Positions 1 through 9,400 of a stretch of DNA of 64,000 nt are shown piece after piece. Source of the stretch: an uncultured Parabacteroides sp. (GTDB lineage: Bacteria > Bacteroidota > Bacteroidia > Bacteroidales > Tannerellaceae). The DNA is taken from positions 66,544 through 130,543 of the forward strand of contig URZO01000002.1 of assembly GCA_900552465.1 (NCBI GenBank), in the 5' to 3' direction. The position numbers were made by a program, and so were the translations under genes. The notes under the pieces were generated by a model. It had not been told where the DNA came from. It did no database searches and was given only the letters and a program-made list of their open reading frames with translations. Within the stretch, counting starts at the first letter, position 1, and the number at the start of each line of letters is the position of its first letter.

Positions 1-813
1 ACCGGAGTCGAATTTATCGGTCGAGATGAATAAAGGTTCGCCGGTAGTTATGTCGACATATAAGCCCTCACGTTTTTCATTCCAATACTCGTTCCGGAAA
101 GCCCTTTCCGTCGCATTCTCTTGTGTTACGGCGTATTGTTCGGCAGTCAGCATAGAACGCAGTGTGGCGTCATCCGGTTTTTGATAAATCTTTTGAGGCG
201 AGAAAGCGGCTTTCCTGGCCATGTCGAACAATTCAGGGCTGATATGGCAATAGCCGTTCGGATGTTTGTCCAGATAATCCTGATGATAATCTTCGGCCGG
301 ATAGAAATTCCTCAGCGGTTCGACTTCCACGACAATCGGTTTGGAGTATTGTTTGGCCAACGCCTCCACAGCCTGCTTGATAACAGGCAGGTCGGCTTTA
401 TCAGTGTAATAAATGCCTGTCCGGTATTGTGTCCCTTTGTCATTACCCTGCCGGTTAAGGCTTGTAGGGTCTATCGTTTTGAAGAACAGGTCTATCAAAA
501 AGTTCAAACCGGCCTTCTTCGGATTGTAACCGACTTTCACCGTTTCGGCAAACCCGATATTGCCATTGCAGACCTGTTCGTAAGTCGGATTCTTCACATC
601 CGTTTTCCCATTTGCATAGCCCACTTGCGTCTGGACTACGCCATCGATCTGTTTCATAAAATGTTCTGTTCCCCAGAAACATCCGCCTGCAAAATAAATT
701 TCTTTCACGTCACTCATGTCAGTATTTTTAGAGAGCTGTCCGCTCATTGTTTCTTGTGCTGTTGCCAATCCTCCGGATATGAACAAAGCGATGATTAGAA
801 TAACATTTTTCAT
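1..813 (-). CDS. msrAB: Peptide methionine sulfoxide reductase MsrA-MsrB fusion, 3' end cut by window edge
   Basis: Repairs methionine sulfoxide in proteins; MsrA acts on the S-form and MsrB on the R-form. I translated the minus strand from the ATG at 813. It has a signal-peptide-like N-terminus (hydrophobic residues 3-19, then AQETMS), suggesting an exported enzyme. The MsrA active site GGCFWG has its catalytic Cys at residue 45. A second domain begins near residue 215 ([18 protein letters not shown]) and reaches the MsrB FDSG motif exactly at base 1, so the rest of MsrB lies outside. The start overlaps the rclC-like stop in an ATGA junction, so the two genes are translationally coupled. The reductase identity is very secure; export is inferred. 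Confidence 0.95.
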   Translation of the reverse strand, partial: MKNVILIIALFISGGLATAQETMSGQLSKNTDMSDVKEIYFAGGCFWGTEHFMKQIDGVVQTQVGYANGKTDVKNPTYEQVCNGNIGFAETVKVGYNPKKAGLNFLIDLFFKTIDPTSLNRQGNDKGTQYRTGIYYTDKADLPVIKQAVEALAKQYSKPIVVEVEPLRNFYPAEDYHQDYLDKHPNGYCHISPELFDMARKAAFSPQKIYQKPDDATLRSMLTAEQYAVTQENATERAFRNEYWNEKREGLYVDITTGEPLFISTDKFDSG

Positions 814-1265
814 ACGTCTTTCGTTTTTAAGTAAGTAAACCCCAATCCCAACATAGGGATGTCTTTTAATATCATAAAATTTGTAACCGGAACACCGTCT
901 ACCGTATTCCACATTCCGGGAGTCGTAAACAGGAAACTAAATGTAATCAGGAATGTTGCGATAAGGCAAAAAGCTGCAAATGGCCTCAATACATCATATT
1001 TCAGACTGAAAAGCAACAGGAGTCCTGTTATAATCTCGATTACGCCGAAGAGATTGGAAACCTGCTGTACGCTCAATACCTCATATAACCAAAACAGTAA
1101 AAAATGATTTTCAACCAAAGGCTTGATACCGGCCGCTTCAGTCGGTGTAAATTTGAAAAAGCCAATCCACAGCATAATCAGCACAATGCCGAAAAGCGAT
1201 ATATAATATCCAAGGCGTGCAAGTTGTGGAAACGGGGTGACGGTGTAATTGATAATTGATTTCAT
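810..1265 (-). CDS. RclC/YkgB-like DUF417 inner-membrane protein
   Basis: A 151-residue protein with four predicted membrane segments (about residues 18-36, 73-90, 94-113 and 130-146). The [19 protein letters not shown] stretch matches the DUF417 signature, and [14 protein letters not shown] the following conserved block, of Escherichia coli RclC (YkgB). In E. coli that protein belongs to the reactive-chlorine resistance operon; its biochemical role is not settled. Here it sits directly before an exported MsrAB with a 4-bp overlap, which fits a joint response to oxidants such as hypochlorite. That joint role is inference. No RclR-like regulator lies alongside, and I found no clear -7 box upstream. 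Confidence 0.85.
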   Translation of the reverse strand: MKSIINYTVTPFPQLARLGYYISLFGIVLIMLWIGFFKFTPTEAAGIKPLVENHFLLFWLYEVLSVQQVSNLFGVIEIITGLLLLFSLKYDVLRPFAAFCLIATFLITFSFLFTTPGMWNTVDGVPVTNFMILKDIPMLGLGFTYLKTKDV

Positions 1266-1479
1266 GTTCTCTTTTGTTTGTATTTCGTTGTTTTACTTCT
1301 TTTGTTAGGTTAGTCTGTCATACCACGAAATACTGACACAAATTGGCGAACTTTTTTTCATATTTTCAAACAGACAAGTATAAAAATAGCGATTTTAATT
1401 CAGGTTCAATAAATCGAATATCTGTAAAATTGGTAGTTTAATCCGTAATTTGTTTAACGCCGTAACAGTTGAGCTGCGC

Positions 1480-1487
1480 TACCTTTG
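1480..1487 (+). promoter_or_regulatory. Candidate -7 box (TACCTTTG) for the alpha/beta hydrolase
   Basis: It matches the Bacteroidetes -7 consensus TAnnTTTG and lies 23 bp before the ATG at 1511, giving a leader of roughly 15-20 nt. No good -33 TTTG is at the usual spacing. Confidence 0.5.
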
Positions 1488-1510
1488 CCACTAATTAAAA
1501 AATAAAAGAC

Positions 1511-2596
1511 ATGATGAAAATACAAGCAATCGCCATTCTGATGTTCCTGACCTTTACGAATATCATGGCATCGGATATAATTACGGTACATAACATAAAA
1601 TCAACAGATATGAATACATTGGAATTAACGCAGGAATGGGACAAGACATTCCCGCAGAGTGACAAAGTGGAACATTCGAAAATCACGTTCCACAACCGCT
1701 ACGGCATCACGCTTGCCGCAGACCTGTATAAACCGAAAAACGGACAGGGCCGTTTGGCTGCCATTGCGGTAAGCGGTCCTTACGGAGCAGTGAAAGAGCA
1801 GGTGTCGGGCCGCTATGCCCAAACCCTTGCCGAGCGTGGTTTTCTGACCCTTGCATTCGATCCTTCGTTCTACGGAGAGAGCGGCGGTACACCCCGTTAC
1901 CTGACCTCGCCCGAGATCAGCACGGAAGATTTCAGCGCGGCAGTCGATTACCTGATTACCCGCGATGATGTAGATCCACAGAGTATTGGCATCCTTGGCA
2001 TTTGCGGATGGGGAGGATTCGCTCTTAATGCTGCGGCCAACGACCCGCGCATCAAGGCTACGGTAACATCCACCATGTACGACATGAGCCGCGTGAATGC
2101 CAACGGATATTTCGATGCCATGAGTGCAGACGACCGTTACAAGTTGCGCGAACAGCTCAATGCCCAACGCACCGAAGATTATCTCAACGGCAGTTACAAA
2201 CTCAATGGCGGTGTGGTCGATCCTGTCCCCGAAGACGCCCCGCTCTTCGTTCGTCAATACCACGACTATTATAAAACAGCAAGAGGCTATCACCGCCGTT
2301 CGCCCAACTCCAACAAGGGAATCAGCAATATCAGTTCCTTAGCGTTCATCAATATGCCGCTCCTTTCCTATATAAGTGAAATACGCAGCGCTGTCCTGAT
2401 GATACACGGAGCCGAAGCCCATTCACGGTATTTTAGCGAAGATGCCTACAAACGGTTGACGGGCGACAATAAGGAACTTCTGATTATCCCCGGAGCCAAT
2501 CACGTCGATCTGTACGACAACCTCGATGTGATACCTTTCGACAAGATAGACGAGTTCTTCAAAATGTCAATTATGCCCATACGAGAAAAGCGTTGA
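1511..2596 (+). CDS. Secreted alpha/beta hydrolase, dienelactone-hydrolase/YcjY-like
   Basis: A 361-residue hydrolase with an N-terminal signal peptide (MMKIQAIAILMFLTFTNIMA), so probably periplasmic. The core is an alpha/beta fold: an early strand-loop with SGPYG, then FDPSFYGESGG, then the nucleophile elbow GICGWGG, in which Cys replaces the usual Ser. The late motif PGANHVDLYD supplies the catalytic His. A Cys nucleophile is normal in dienelactone hydrolases, so the enzyme is probably active, but the substrate cannot be read from sequence. It is divergent from the rclC-msrAB pair, which might mean shared stress regulation. Start chosen at the first of two adjacent ATGs. Confidence 0.8.
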   Translation: MMKIQAIAILMFLTFTNIMASDIITVHNIKSTDMNTLELTQEWDKTFPQSDKVEHSKITFHNRYGITLAADLYKPKNGQGRLAAIAVSGPYGAVKEQVSGRYAQTLAERGFLTLAFDPSFYGESGGTPRYLTSPEISTEDFSAAVDYLITRDDVDPQSIGILGICGWGGFALNAAANDPRIKATVTSTMYDMSRVNANGYFDAMSADDRYKLREQLNAQRTEDYLNGSYKLNGGVVDPVPEDAPLFVRQYHDYYKTARGYHRRSPNSNKGISNISSLAFINMPLLSYISEIRSAVLMIHGAEAHSRYFSEDAYKRLTGDNKELLIIPGANHVDLYDNLDVIPFDKIDEFFKMSIMPIREKR

Positions 2597-3328
2597 CGAA
2601 GGGTTTATCTGGCTCACAAAAATATATGCCACTGTACAGAAGTAATTAAATAGCATAAATACGCACATCTTGGATATATCCTTTACATAAGAACACAATT
2701 CAAGCAGAACAGAAAATTCAAGCAGCATATATCAACTATTTACATTACAATATCACAATAGAAATCTTTCAACGATTTTAATGCTACAGAAAATAAAACT
2801 GCTACAAAACATATATTTCCGCGCTCAGAAACAGCTCCCCGAAAAGAAACGCAACAGTATTTAACAAAAATATCATCTAAAACAAACTCCAATTTCGTCT
2901 AAGACGAACAAAAATTCCTCTTAGACGAAGTTGGAAAAACACTTAGACAAAATAAAAAATGGAGATTGGTCAACCTTTTTGTTAATATTTGTAACAAAAC
3001 AGTACCTAACAAGGATTCTCACTAAGATTCATCTGTCACAAAAAAGCTATATAAACAAACATATTGATCAATAATCCAGCAATTCTAAAACTTTTGCAAA
3101 ATAGACAATAATCTTCTTTCCGGTCGTTTTCCTATTTTATCCGAAGTCGTTTTTACTCTTTGCGCATATCCTTTGAGTTTACTTACAAATAAATTTACAC
3201 TTTATGAAAAAGGCTATATTAAGTATCCGAATGTCGTACTTTAGCGCATTATGTCGCAAAATACCCCTAAATCCCTCCGTAACCTTCCAAAGGGTGCCAT
3301 AGGGTGCATTGCCCGGGAAGCCATGATA
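2597..3328. other. AT-rich intergenic region without a gene
   Basis: About 730 bp with no credible ORF on either strand. The only strong structure is the inverted repeat at 2888-2935 with a nearby partial copy. The rest is A/T-rich. Confidence 0.6.
2888..2935. repeat. Inverted repeat built on CGTCTAAG/CTTAGACG
   Basis: Left arm 2889-2903 and right arm 2920-2934 are complementary at 14 of 15 positions, and the odd pair can be G-U; the outer T/A pair at 2888/2935 extends the stem. The loop is 16 nt. The left arm runs into its own small palindrome, CGTCTAAGACG. A third partial copy, CTTAGAC, follows at about 2942. There is no T-tract, so a protein-binding site or RNA structure is more likely than an intrinsic terminator. 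Confidence 0.6.
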
Positions 3329-3336
3329 TACCTTTG
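3329..3336 (+). promoter_or_regulatory. Candidate -7 box (TACCTTTG) for the HU-like gene
   Basis: A TAnnTTTG match 32 bp before the ATG at 3368. It lies downstream of an alternative in-frame start at 3251, so the mRNA would not include that earlier codon. This decides the start of the HU-like gene. Confidence 0.6.
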
Positions 3337-3367
3337 TCTCAGTAATCATTTAAAACTAATTGAGATT

Positions 3368-3808
3368 ATGGCTTTAAAATTTTTAGTAAAAAAGACGACC
3401 TTCGGTTTTGACAAAACAAACACGGAGAAGTATGTAGCCCGCCCGATGACAATGGGCACAGTTTCGTTTGCAAGTTTTTGCAATCAGGTAACAAAAGTGG
3501 GAATGGCTCCGCGCGGAGTCGTGAAAATGGTGATCGACGGCGCTATCGATGCGCTCGAGATGAACCTTGTAAACGGCCTTTCTGTCAAGTTAGGCGATTT
3601 CGGGACTTTCCGTTCTTCGTTCGGTTGTAAAAGCCAGGATGAGGCGGATAATGTAAGTGCAGACACGCTACGCCACCGCAAAATCATCTTCACACCGGGA
3701 GAGCAACTCAAAAATATGCTACAATCGGTTAGCATCCAGAAGTTTGTTTTACCGGAAACCGGAAAGGCCGTAACTCCGCCGGAAGAAGAAAGACCAGGCG
3801 AACTTTAA
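3368..3808 (+). CDS. HU-HIG family DNA-binding protein with EEERPGEL tail
   Basis: A 146-residue HU/IHF-like protein of the type widespread in Bacteroidales. The helical N-terminal half includes TVSFASFCNQVTKVGMAPRG and VVKMVIDGAIDALEMNLVNG. The strand-turn VKLGDFGTFRSSF follows, as in HU folds with a long N-terminal extension. It probably binds DNA non-specifically. The start at 3368 is preferred to the in-frame codon at 3251 because a -7 box lies between them. The last eight residues, EEERPGEL, also end the unrelated DUF6261 protein at 17823-18623. The role of that tail is unknown to me. Confidence 0.85.
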   Translation: MALKFLVKKTTFGFDKTNTEKYVARPMTMGTVSFASFCNQVTKVGMAPRGVVKMVIDGAIDALEMNLVNGLSVKLGDFGTFRSSFGCKSQDEADNVSADTLRHRKIIFTPGEQLKNMLQSVSIQKFVLPETGKAVTPPEEERPGEL

Positions 3809-3824
3809 TCGAAAAAACAATCAG

Positions 3825-3846
3825 GGGGAATCATTACCGGTTCCCC
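3825..3846 (+). terminator. Terminator-like hairpin after the HU-like gene
   Basis: Arms GGGGAA (3825-3830) and TTCCCC (3841-3846) enclose a 10-nt loop, 17 nt after the stop codon. The 3' flank is TTAAAAAATC with no clean T-run, so termination strength is uncertain. Confidence 0.4.
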
Positions 3847-3891
3847 TTAAAAAATCATTTGCTTTTCATGCCTTTATAATCAAAGAATGTA

Positions 3892-3899
3892 TATATTTG
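3892..3899 (+). promoter_or_regulatory. Candidate -7 box (TATATTTG) for the TPR kinase-like gene
   Basis: A TAnnTTTG match 21 bp before the ATG at 3921. A start at 3897 would overlap this box, which supports 3921 as the true start. Confidence 0.55.
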
Positions 3900-3920
3900 C
3901 CTAACGTTAAAATTTCAATT

Positions 3921-5465
3921 ATGAGAATTTCATATCTTATTATCACCCTCATTATTAGTTTTTGTGCTGCCCTTCAGGCACAAAGCAAAGCGGAAGAATG
4001 GAAGCAACAAGCACAAAGTAGTCTGGAAAAAAAGGACTATACGAAAGCCCGCTATCTTTTTATCCAAGCCTATAAAGGATTGGCAAATGAAGGCAAGTAT
4101 ACACAAGCAGTCGAATGCGGAACACAAGCCGCCTCCCTCTATTACAGGGAAAACTACTATCAGGAAGCATTCGACCTTTGCCGGCAGATGAGCCAGATAG
4201 TGGCAAACGAAGAGCAGGCCGGACAAAAAAAGCTCTATGACCTGCATTTCCTGATCACAAAAGAACGCCTGCAAATGTATATCAAGCTGAGAAATGCGGC
4301 GCAAGCACAACTCCAGCTAAACACGCTGGACAACCTGGCCAGTGAATCCGGCAGCCCCGGACTGTCTGAAAACCTGCTGTACACAAAAGCGGACTATTAT
4401 TATACCTTCGGGCAGAACGCCGAGGGAGACGCCGCATTCAATAAACTCATCAGCCAATACCGGGAGAAGAAAGAATACGGAAAAGTCAGCGAATGCTATA
4501 AAAACCTGATTTCGATTGCACGCAAAAGCAACAACATCCCGCTGATGGAGCAGACATACGAAAAATATATGGTATGGACCGACTCGGTAAAAGCGCTTAC
4601 AGCCGAAGACGAATTGGGCGCCCTGCAACAGAAATATGACAGCAGCCTGCAAACCATACAGGAAAAAGACGGCAAGTTAGCCAGCAAACAATATATAATT
4701 GCCGGACTTTGTACACTCGCAGCTATTCTGATTGCGGCATTGGCATTTCTGGCATTCCTGGTTTTGCGTTTCGTCATCCTCAACAGGAAACTGAAAAAGA
4801 TTATCCATACGATCACCGAGCAAAGCGAACAGCAGACCGGATTTATCCAAAGCATCTCGGCCCAGATGGAACCGACACTAAATAAAATGAACGAATCCGT
4901 AGCCGGATTACAGCCAGCCGACTCCGGACAGGCAAAAGCCATACAAGCCCGTATCGACGCCCTGAAACAGTTCGGAGTCCATATACAGGAACTTTCCGCC
5001 CTCGAAAACTCGATGCTGGAAACATACGAGGTACAATCTTTCAGCGTCAGCACTTTCTGCAAGAAGGTGATGGAAAAGGTAAAAGAAGATATACGCCCTG
5101 AGGTCGAAGTCGTAACGGATGTTCCTCAGATCGAAATAAAAACCAATGCCGAACAGTTGGAACGTATCCTGCTTCATCTCTTGAAAAACGCGGCGATCTA
5201 CACGACATCCGGTAAAATCAAGCTCGAATTCAAGAAAAAAGGAGCGCATGTCTGCCAGTTCATCGTCACCGATAACGGCCCGGGCATCCCTGCCGAAAAA
5301 CAGGAAAGCATCTTCAAGCCTTTCTCTGAAATCAAAGACCTGGCTGACGGTGACGGATTAGGACTGCCACTCTGCTCCCTGATTGCCGGCAAGATGAACG
5401 GCACGCTTTCCTTAGATGCCGAATATAAAAAAGGATGCCGTTTTATTCTGGTGTTACAGGTGTAG
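3921..5465 (+). CDS. TPR-containing sensor histidine-kinase-like protein lacking the phospho-acceptor His
   Basis: A 514-residue membrane protein. Order: signal peptide (1-21), periplasmic TPR-like helical repeats (about 25-250), one membrane segment (about 257-285), a coiled linker, then a GHKL ATPase domain. The ATPase motifs are intact: N box around N423, G1 box D451-N-G-P-G455, G2 box G479-L-G-L482. The dimerisation helix FIQSISAQMEPTLNKM aligns with the usual F-x-x-x-x-SHE-x-x-x-PLN motif, but the His position is Ala314. No response regulator is adjacent. It may signal through a partner kinase, or be an ATP-binding sensor without autophosphorylation. The start is set by the -7 box at 3892. 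Its last 23 bp overlap the convergent DUF169 gene. Confidence 0.85.
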   Translation: MRISYLIITLIISFCAALQAQSKAEEWKQQAQSSLEKKDYTKARYLFIQAYKGLANEGKYTQAVECGTQAASLYYRENYYQEAFDLCRQMSQIVANEEQAGQKKLYDLHFLITKERLQMYIKLRNAAQAQLQLNTLDNLASESGSPGLSENLLYTKADYYYTFGQNAEGDAAFNKLISQYREKKEYGKVSECYKNLISIARKSNNIPLMEQTYEKYMVWTDSVKALTAEDELGALQQKYDSSLQTIQEKDGKLASKQYIIAGLCTLAAILIAALAFLAFLVLRFVILNRKLKKIIHTITEQSEQQTGFIQSISAQMEPTLNKMNESVAGLQPADSGQAKAIQARIDALKQFGVHIQELSALENSMLETYEVQSFSVSTFCKKVMEKVKEDIRPEVEVVTDVPQIEIKTNAEQLERILLHLLKNAAIYTTSGKIKLEFKKKGAHVCQFIVTDNGPGIPAEKQESIFKPFSEIKDLADGDGLGLPLCSLIAGKMNGTLSLDAEYKKGCRFILVLQV

Positions 5466-6171
5466 AATTCATTCTTTCTTTTATTTTTTTCCAGGCATGC
5501 GTATCGAACAGGCAACTGCTCCTCATCGTATCATACATTTCCCGGAACCGGGACATCGGTATCATAAAACTGAGAATATCCGGCTCAAAATAGGGACGTA
5601 CGGAGGGATCGAAGAAACCGATAAAGGTACGCCTGCCTCCTCTTTCATTTTCAATAACCGCTTGTGTGACGACGGCACAGCAACCGGAACCGAACAGGGA
5701 GGTGACGGCATCCTGCGCATTGTTATCGAAAAAGGCCCAAGTCGCCAGGCCGGAAAGCATATCGGGTGTTGCTAAAAACAAAATGCCTTCCAGGTTATCG
5801 AAGCACTCCACCTTATCTAACCGGGCAAAATTCAGATATTCCGCCTTTGCCTTAGGGACCTGTAATTCTTCAATGAACCCGGAAACCATTTCCGGTGTCT
5901 GTTTATATTTTTCCTTCAAAGAGACAAAGCCGGGTATCCGGTCAGGCATATCCGTGAAGCCGGTATAGAACTTACCTCCGCCGCAGCCGATCGTTTCCAG
6001 GCCTAAGCTTACTGCCTGTCCGCTCCTGACATCCTTCATACATTTAAAGAGGCATCCGCCGATCTTGTCAACCGGGTTTACAGGTTGCTCCGAATACCAG
6101 AAAACAATCGGCAGATCGACTTTTTCACCGAATGCCTCACGGAAGTTGCTGAGAAATATATGTATATCCAT
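5443..6171 (-). CDS. DUF169 family protein
   Basis: A 242-residue soluble protein resembling the DUF169 family: PIVFWYSEQPVNPV near the N-terminus, then Cys-rich turns GGCLFKCMKDV, IGCGGGKFYTGF and FGSGCCAVV, and a late FFDPSVRPYF. The several conserved Cys and Gly turns suggest a metal or cofactor site, but the function of the family is not known to me. Transcribed alone from a -7 box at 6198-6205. Its 3' end overlaps the convergent kinase-like gene by 23 bp, so antisense interaction between the two messages is possible. Confidence 0.75.
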   Translation of the reverse strand: MDIHIFLSNFREAFGEKVDLPIVFWYSEQPVNPVDKIGGCLFKCMKDVRSGQAVSLGLETIGCGGGKFYTGFTDMPDRIPGFVSLKEKYKQTPEMVSGFIEELQVPKAKAEYLNFARLDKVECFDNLEGILFLATPDMLSGLATWAFFDNNAQDAVTSLFGSGCCAVVTQAVIENERGGRRTFIGFFDPSVRPYFEPDILSFMIPMSRFREMYDTMRSSCLFDTHAWKKIKERMNSTPVTPE

Positions 6172-6197
6172 AATACAGATAGATTGATTAGTTTCCC

Positions 6198-6205
6198 CAA
6201 ATATA
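6198..6205 (-). promoter_or_regulatory. Candidate -7 box (TATATTTG) for the DUF169 gene
   Basis: The minus strand reads TATATTTG 26 bp upstream of the ATG at 6171, the usual distance in this window. Confidence 0.55.
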
Positions 6206-6384
6206 CGAAAAACAGAACAAACAGCCTAACGCATCTTTCACTTTTAAAGAAGATAGTAAGAATATGATTACAATTTATTACTTAAACACAAATTTCACTT
6301 TCAATCAGAAAGCAGACAGCTTTCCAATCCAAAAAGACTTTCTTAAAACTTACTTACATGTATTACATTTTGAAACACATATTC

Positions 6385-6407
6385 TATCTTTGTCAAACAT
6401 TTTGACA
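6385..6407 (+). promoter_or_regulatory. gltB promoter -7 box (TATCTTTG) with an overlapping 17-bp palindrome
   Basis: TATCTTTG at 6385-6392 fits the -7 consensus. A perfect inverted repeat, TGTCAAA (6391-6397) and TTTGACA (6401-6407) with a CAT centre, overlaps the box end and the expected transcription start. That is a natural operator position for nitrogen-responsive control. The binding protein is unknown. The leader to the ATG at 6444 is about 45 nt. Confidence 0.5.
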
Positions 6408-6443
6408 GACAAAACAAGTATTACACAAACATAAGGTCAACAA

Positions 6444-9400
6444 ATGATGAAAGAAAGAAGCCATTTGAACAACAAGCAAGGATTATACGACCCTGCCAAT
6501 GAACATGACGCTTGCGGCGTAGGGCTGGTCGTTAACATCCACGGTGGTAAATCGCATGACATTATCGAGTCTGCCCTTAAGGTATTAGAGAACATGCGGC
6601 ACCGCGGTGCAGAGGGTGCAGATAACAAGACCGGTGACGGTGCAGGTATTCTGCTGCAAATCCCTCACGAATTTATATTATTACAAGGTATTCCCGTACC
6701 CGAAAAGGGCAAGTACGGAACAGGACTGGTCTTCTTTCCGAAAGACGAAGCACAGCGGTCTTCGATCCTGAGTATCATGATCGAGGAAATCGAGAAGGAA
6801 GGACTTACCTTGATGCACCTCCGCAAAGTTCCCGTCAATACGGACATCCTGGGAAAAGATGCACAGGAGACGGAGCCGGACATCAAACAAGTGTTCATCA
6901 CCGGATGCGACGACCAGGAGGCATTGGAACTGAAACTCTACATCATCCGCAAACGGATCGAGAAACGGGTAGCGGATTCCGACATCCCCGGCAAGAAGGA
7001 TTTCTATGTCGCATCACTCTCCACAAAAAGCATTATATATAAAGGTATGCTGGAGTCGATGCAACTGCGTCACTACTTCCCGGACCTGACCAATCATTAC
7101 CTGACAAGCGGACTGGCACTGGTACACTCCCGCTTCAGTACGAATACATTCCCGACATGGAGCCTCGCACAGCCATTCCGGTTGTTGGCACACAACGGGG
7201 AGATCAACACAATACGCGGGAATAGAGGTTGGATGGAAGCGCGGGAAAGCGTTCTTTCTTCCCCCCGCATTCCGAATATCGACGAGATACGCCCGATCAT
7301 CCAGCCGGGCATGAGCGACAGTGCCTCATTGGACAATGTGCTGGAATTCTTCGTGGCCTCCGGCATGAGCCTGCCGCACGCCATGGCGATGCTGGTTCCG
7401 GAGAGCTTCAACGAGAAGAACCCGATATCGGAAGACCTGAAAGCCTTCTACGAATACCATTCGATCCTGATGGAACCCTGGGACGGTCCCGCCGCCCTGC
7501 TCTTCAGCGACGGACGGTATGCCGGAGGAATGCTCGACCGCAACGGCCTGCGCCCCGCACGCTACCTGATTACCAAAAACGGCATGATGGTCGTGGCATC
7601 CGAAGTGGGTGTCATGGATTTCGAACCGGGAGAGATACAGGAGAAAGGACGCCTGCAACCGGGTAAGATACTGCTGGTCGACACCGAAGAGGGCAAGATA
7701 TATTATGACGGCGAACTGAAAAAGCAACTCGCCGACGCACAGCCTTACCGCGTCTGGCTGGCAAATAACCGCGTGGAACTGGACGAACTGAAGTCCGGCC
7801 GCCGCGTACCGCATACGGTTCCGGAATACGACAAGATGCTGCGCACCTTCGGCTACAGCCGCGAGGACATCGAACGGATCATCACCCCGATGTGTACGGG
7901 CAGCGCCGAACCGGTCGGCTCGATGGGAAACGACACGCCGTTAGCTGTCCTCTCCGACCGCCCGCAGATCCTCTTCAACTACTTCCGCCAGCAGTTCGCA
8001 CAGGTGACGAACCCGCCGATCGACCCGCTCCGCGAAGAGTTGGTGATGAGCCTGACGGAATATATCGGCGCCGTAGGAAGCAACATCCTGACTCCGGACG
8101 AGGCCCATTGCAAGATGGTGTGCCTCCCCCATCCGATACTGACAAACACACAATTGGATATTCTCTGCAATATCCGCTATAAAGGCTTCAAGTCCGTCAA
8201 GCTCCCGATGCTGTTCGAAACAGCGCAGGGCAGTGAAGGGTTAAAAGCCGCCCTGGATCAACTCTGTAAGCAGGCCGAACAGTCGGTCATCGACGGCGTG
8301 AACTACATCATCCTGAGCGACAAGAATGTGGATGCGACACATGCGCCCATTCCCTCGCTCCTGGCCGTCAGCGCCGTACACCACCACCTGATCTCCGTCC
8401 AGAAACGCGTCCAGACGGCTCTTGTCGTAGAGACCGGCGAGATGCGCGAGGTGATGCACGCCGCCCTGCTGTTAGGCTACGGGGCAAGTGCGATCAACCC
8501 TTATATGTCGTTCGCCATCCTGAAAGACATGGTTGACCGGCAGGAGATACAGCTCAACTACGAAATGGCCCGCAAGAACTATATCAAAGCGCTCTGCAAA
8601 GGCCTGTTCAAAGTAATCAGCAAAATGGGTATCAGCACGATCCGCAGCTATCGCGGAGCCAAACTGTTCGAAGCGATCGGCCTCTCTAACGAGTTAGTGA
8701 ACACCTACTTCGGCGGGACGGCCAGCAGCGTAGGCGGTATCCGCCTGCAGGAAATCGCCGCCGACGCGATCGCCCTCCACCATCAGGCCTTCGGCGACAC
8801 AGTGGACACGATACTTGAACACAAAGGTATCTACAGCTACCGCAAAGACGGCGAGAAGCACGCCTGGAACCCGGAGACGATCTCCGCCCTGCAACTCTCT
8901 ACCCGCTTGGGCAGCTACAAGAAGTTTAAAGAATACACACACCTGATTGACGACAAGGAAGCCCCGATCTTCCTCCGTGACTTCCTGACTTTCCGCCGCG
9001 GCAAGTCCATCCCGCTCGACCAGGTGGAACCGGCCGGCGAAATCATGAAGCGTTTCGTCACGGGCGCCATGAGCTTCGGCTCTATCAGTAAGGAGGCGCA
9101 CGAGACGATGGCAATGGCGATGAATAAGATACACGGTCGCAGCAATACCGGGGAAGGTGGTGAAGACTCCGCCCGCTTCGCCCCCCGCGAAGACGGCCTC
9201 TCACTCCGTTCCGCCATCAAGCAGGTAGCTTCGGGACGTTTTGGCGTGACAGCCGAATACCTGGTGAATGCCGACGAAATACAGATCAAGGTCGCCCAGG
9301 GCGCCAAGCCGGGTGAAGGCGGACAGCTGCCGGGCTTCAAGGTGAACGACGTCATCGCAAAGACGCGCCACTCCATTCCGGGCATCTCCCTGATCTCGCC

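Noticed and set aside
3251..3367. 39-codon N-terminal extension of the HU-like protein
   Set aside because: A -7 box at 3329 lies after the early codon, and the extension does not look like the family.
5416..5775. Plus-strand 119-codon frame after the kinase-like gene
   Set aside because: Antisense to the DUF169 gene with no recognisable features.
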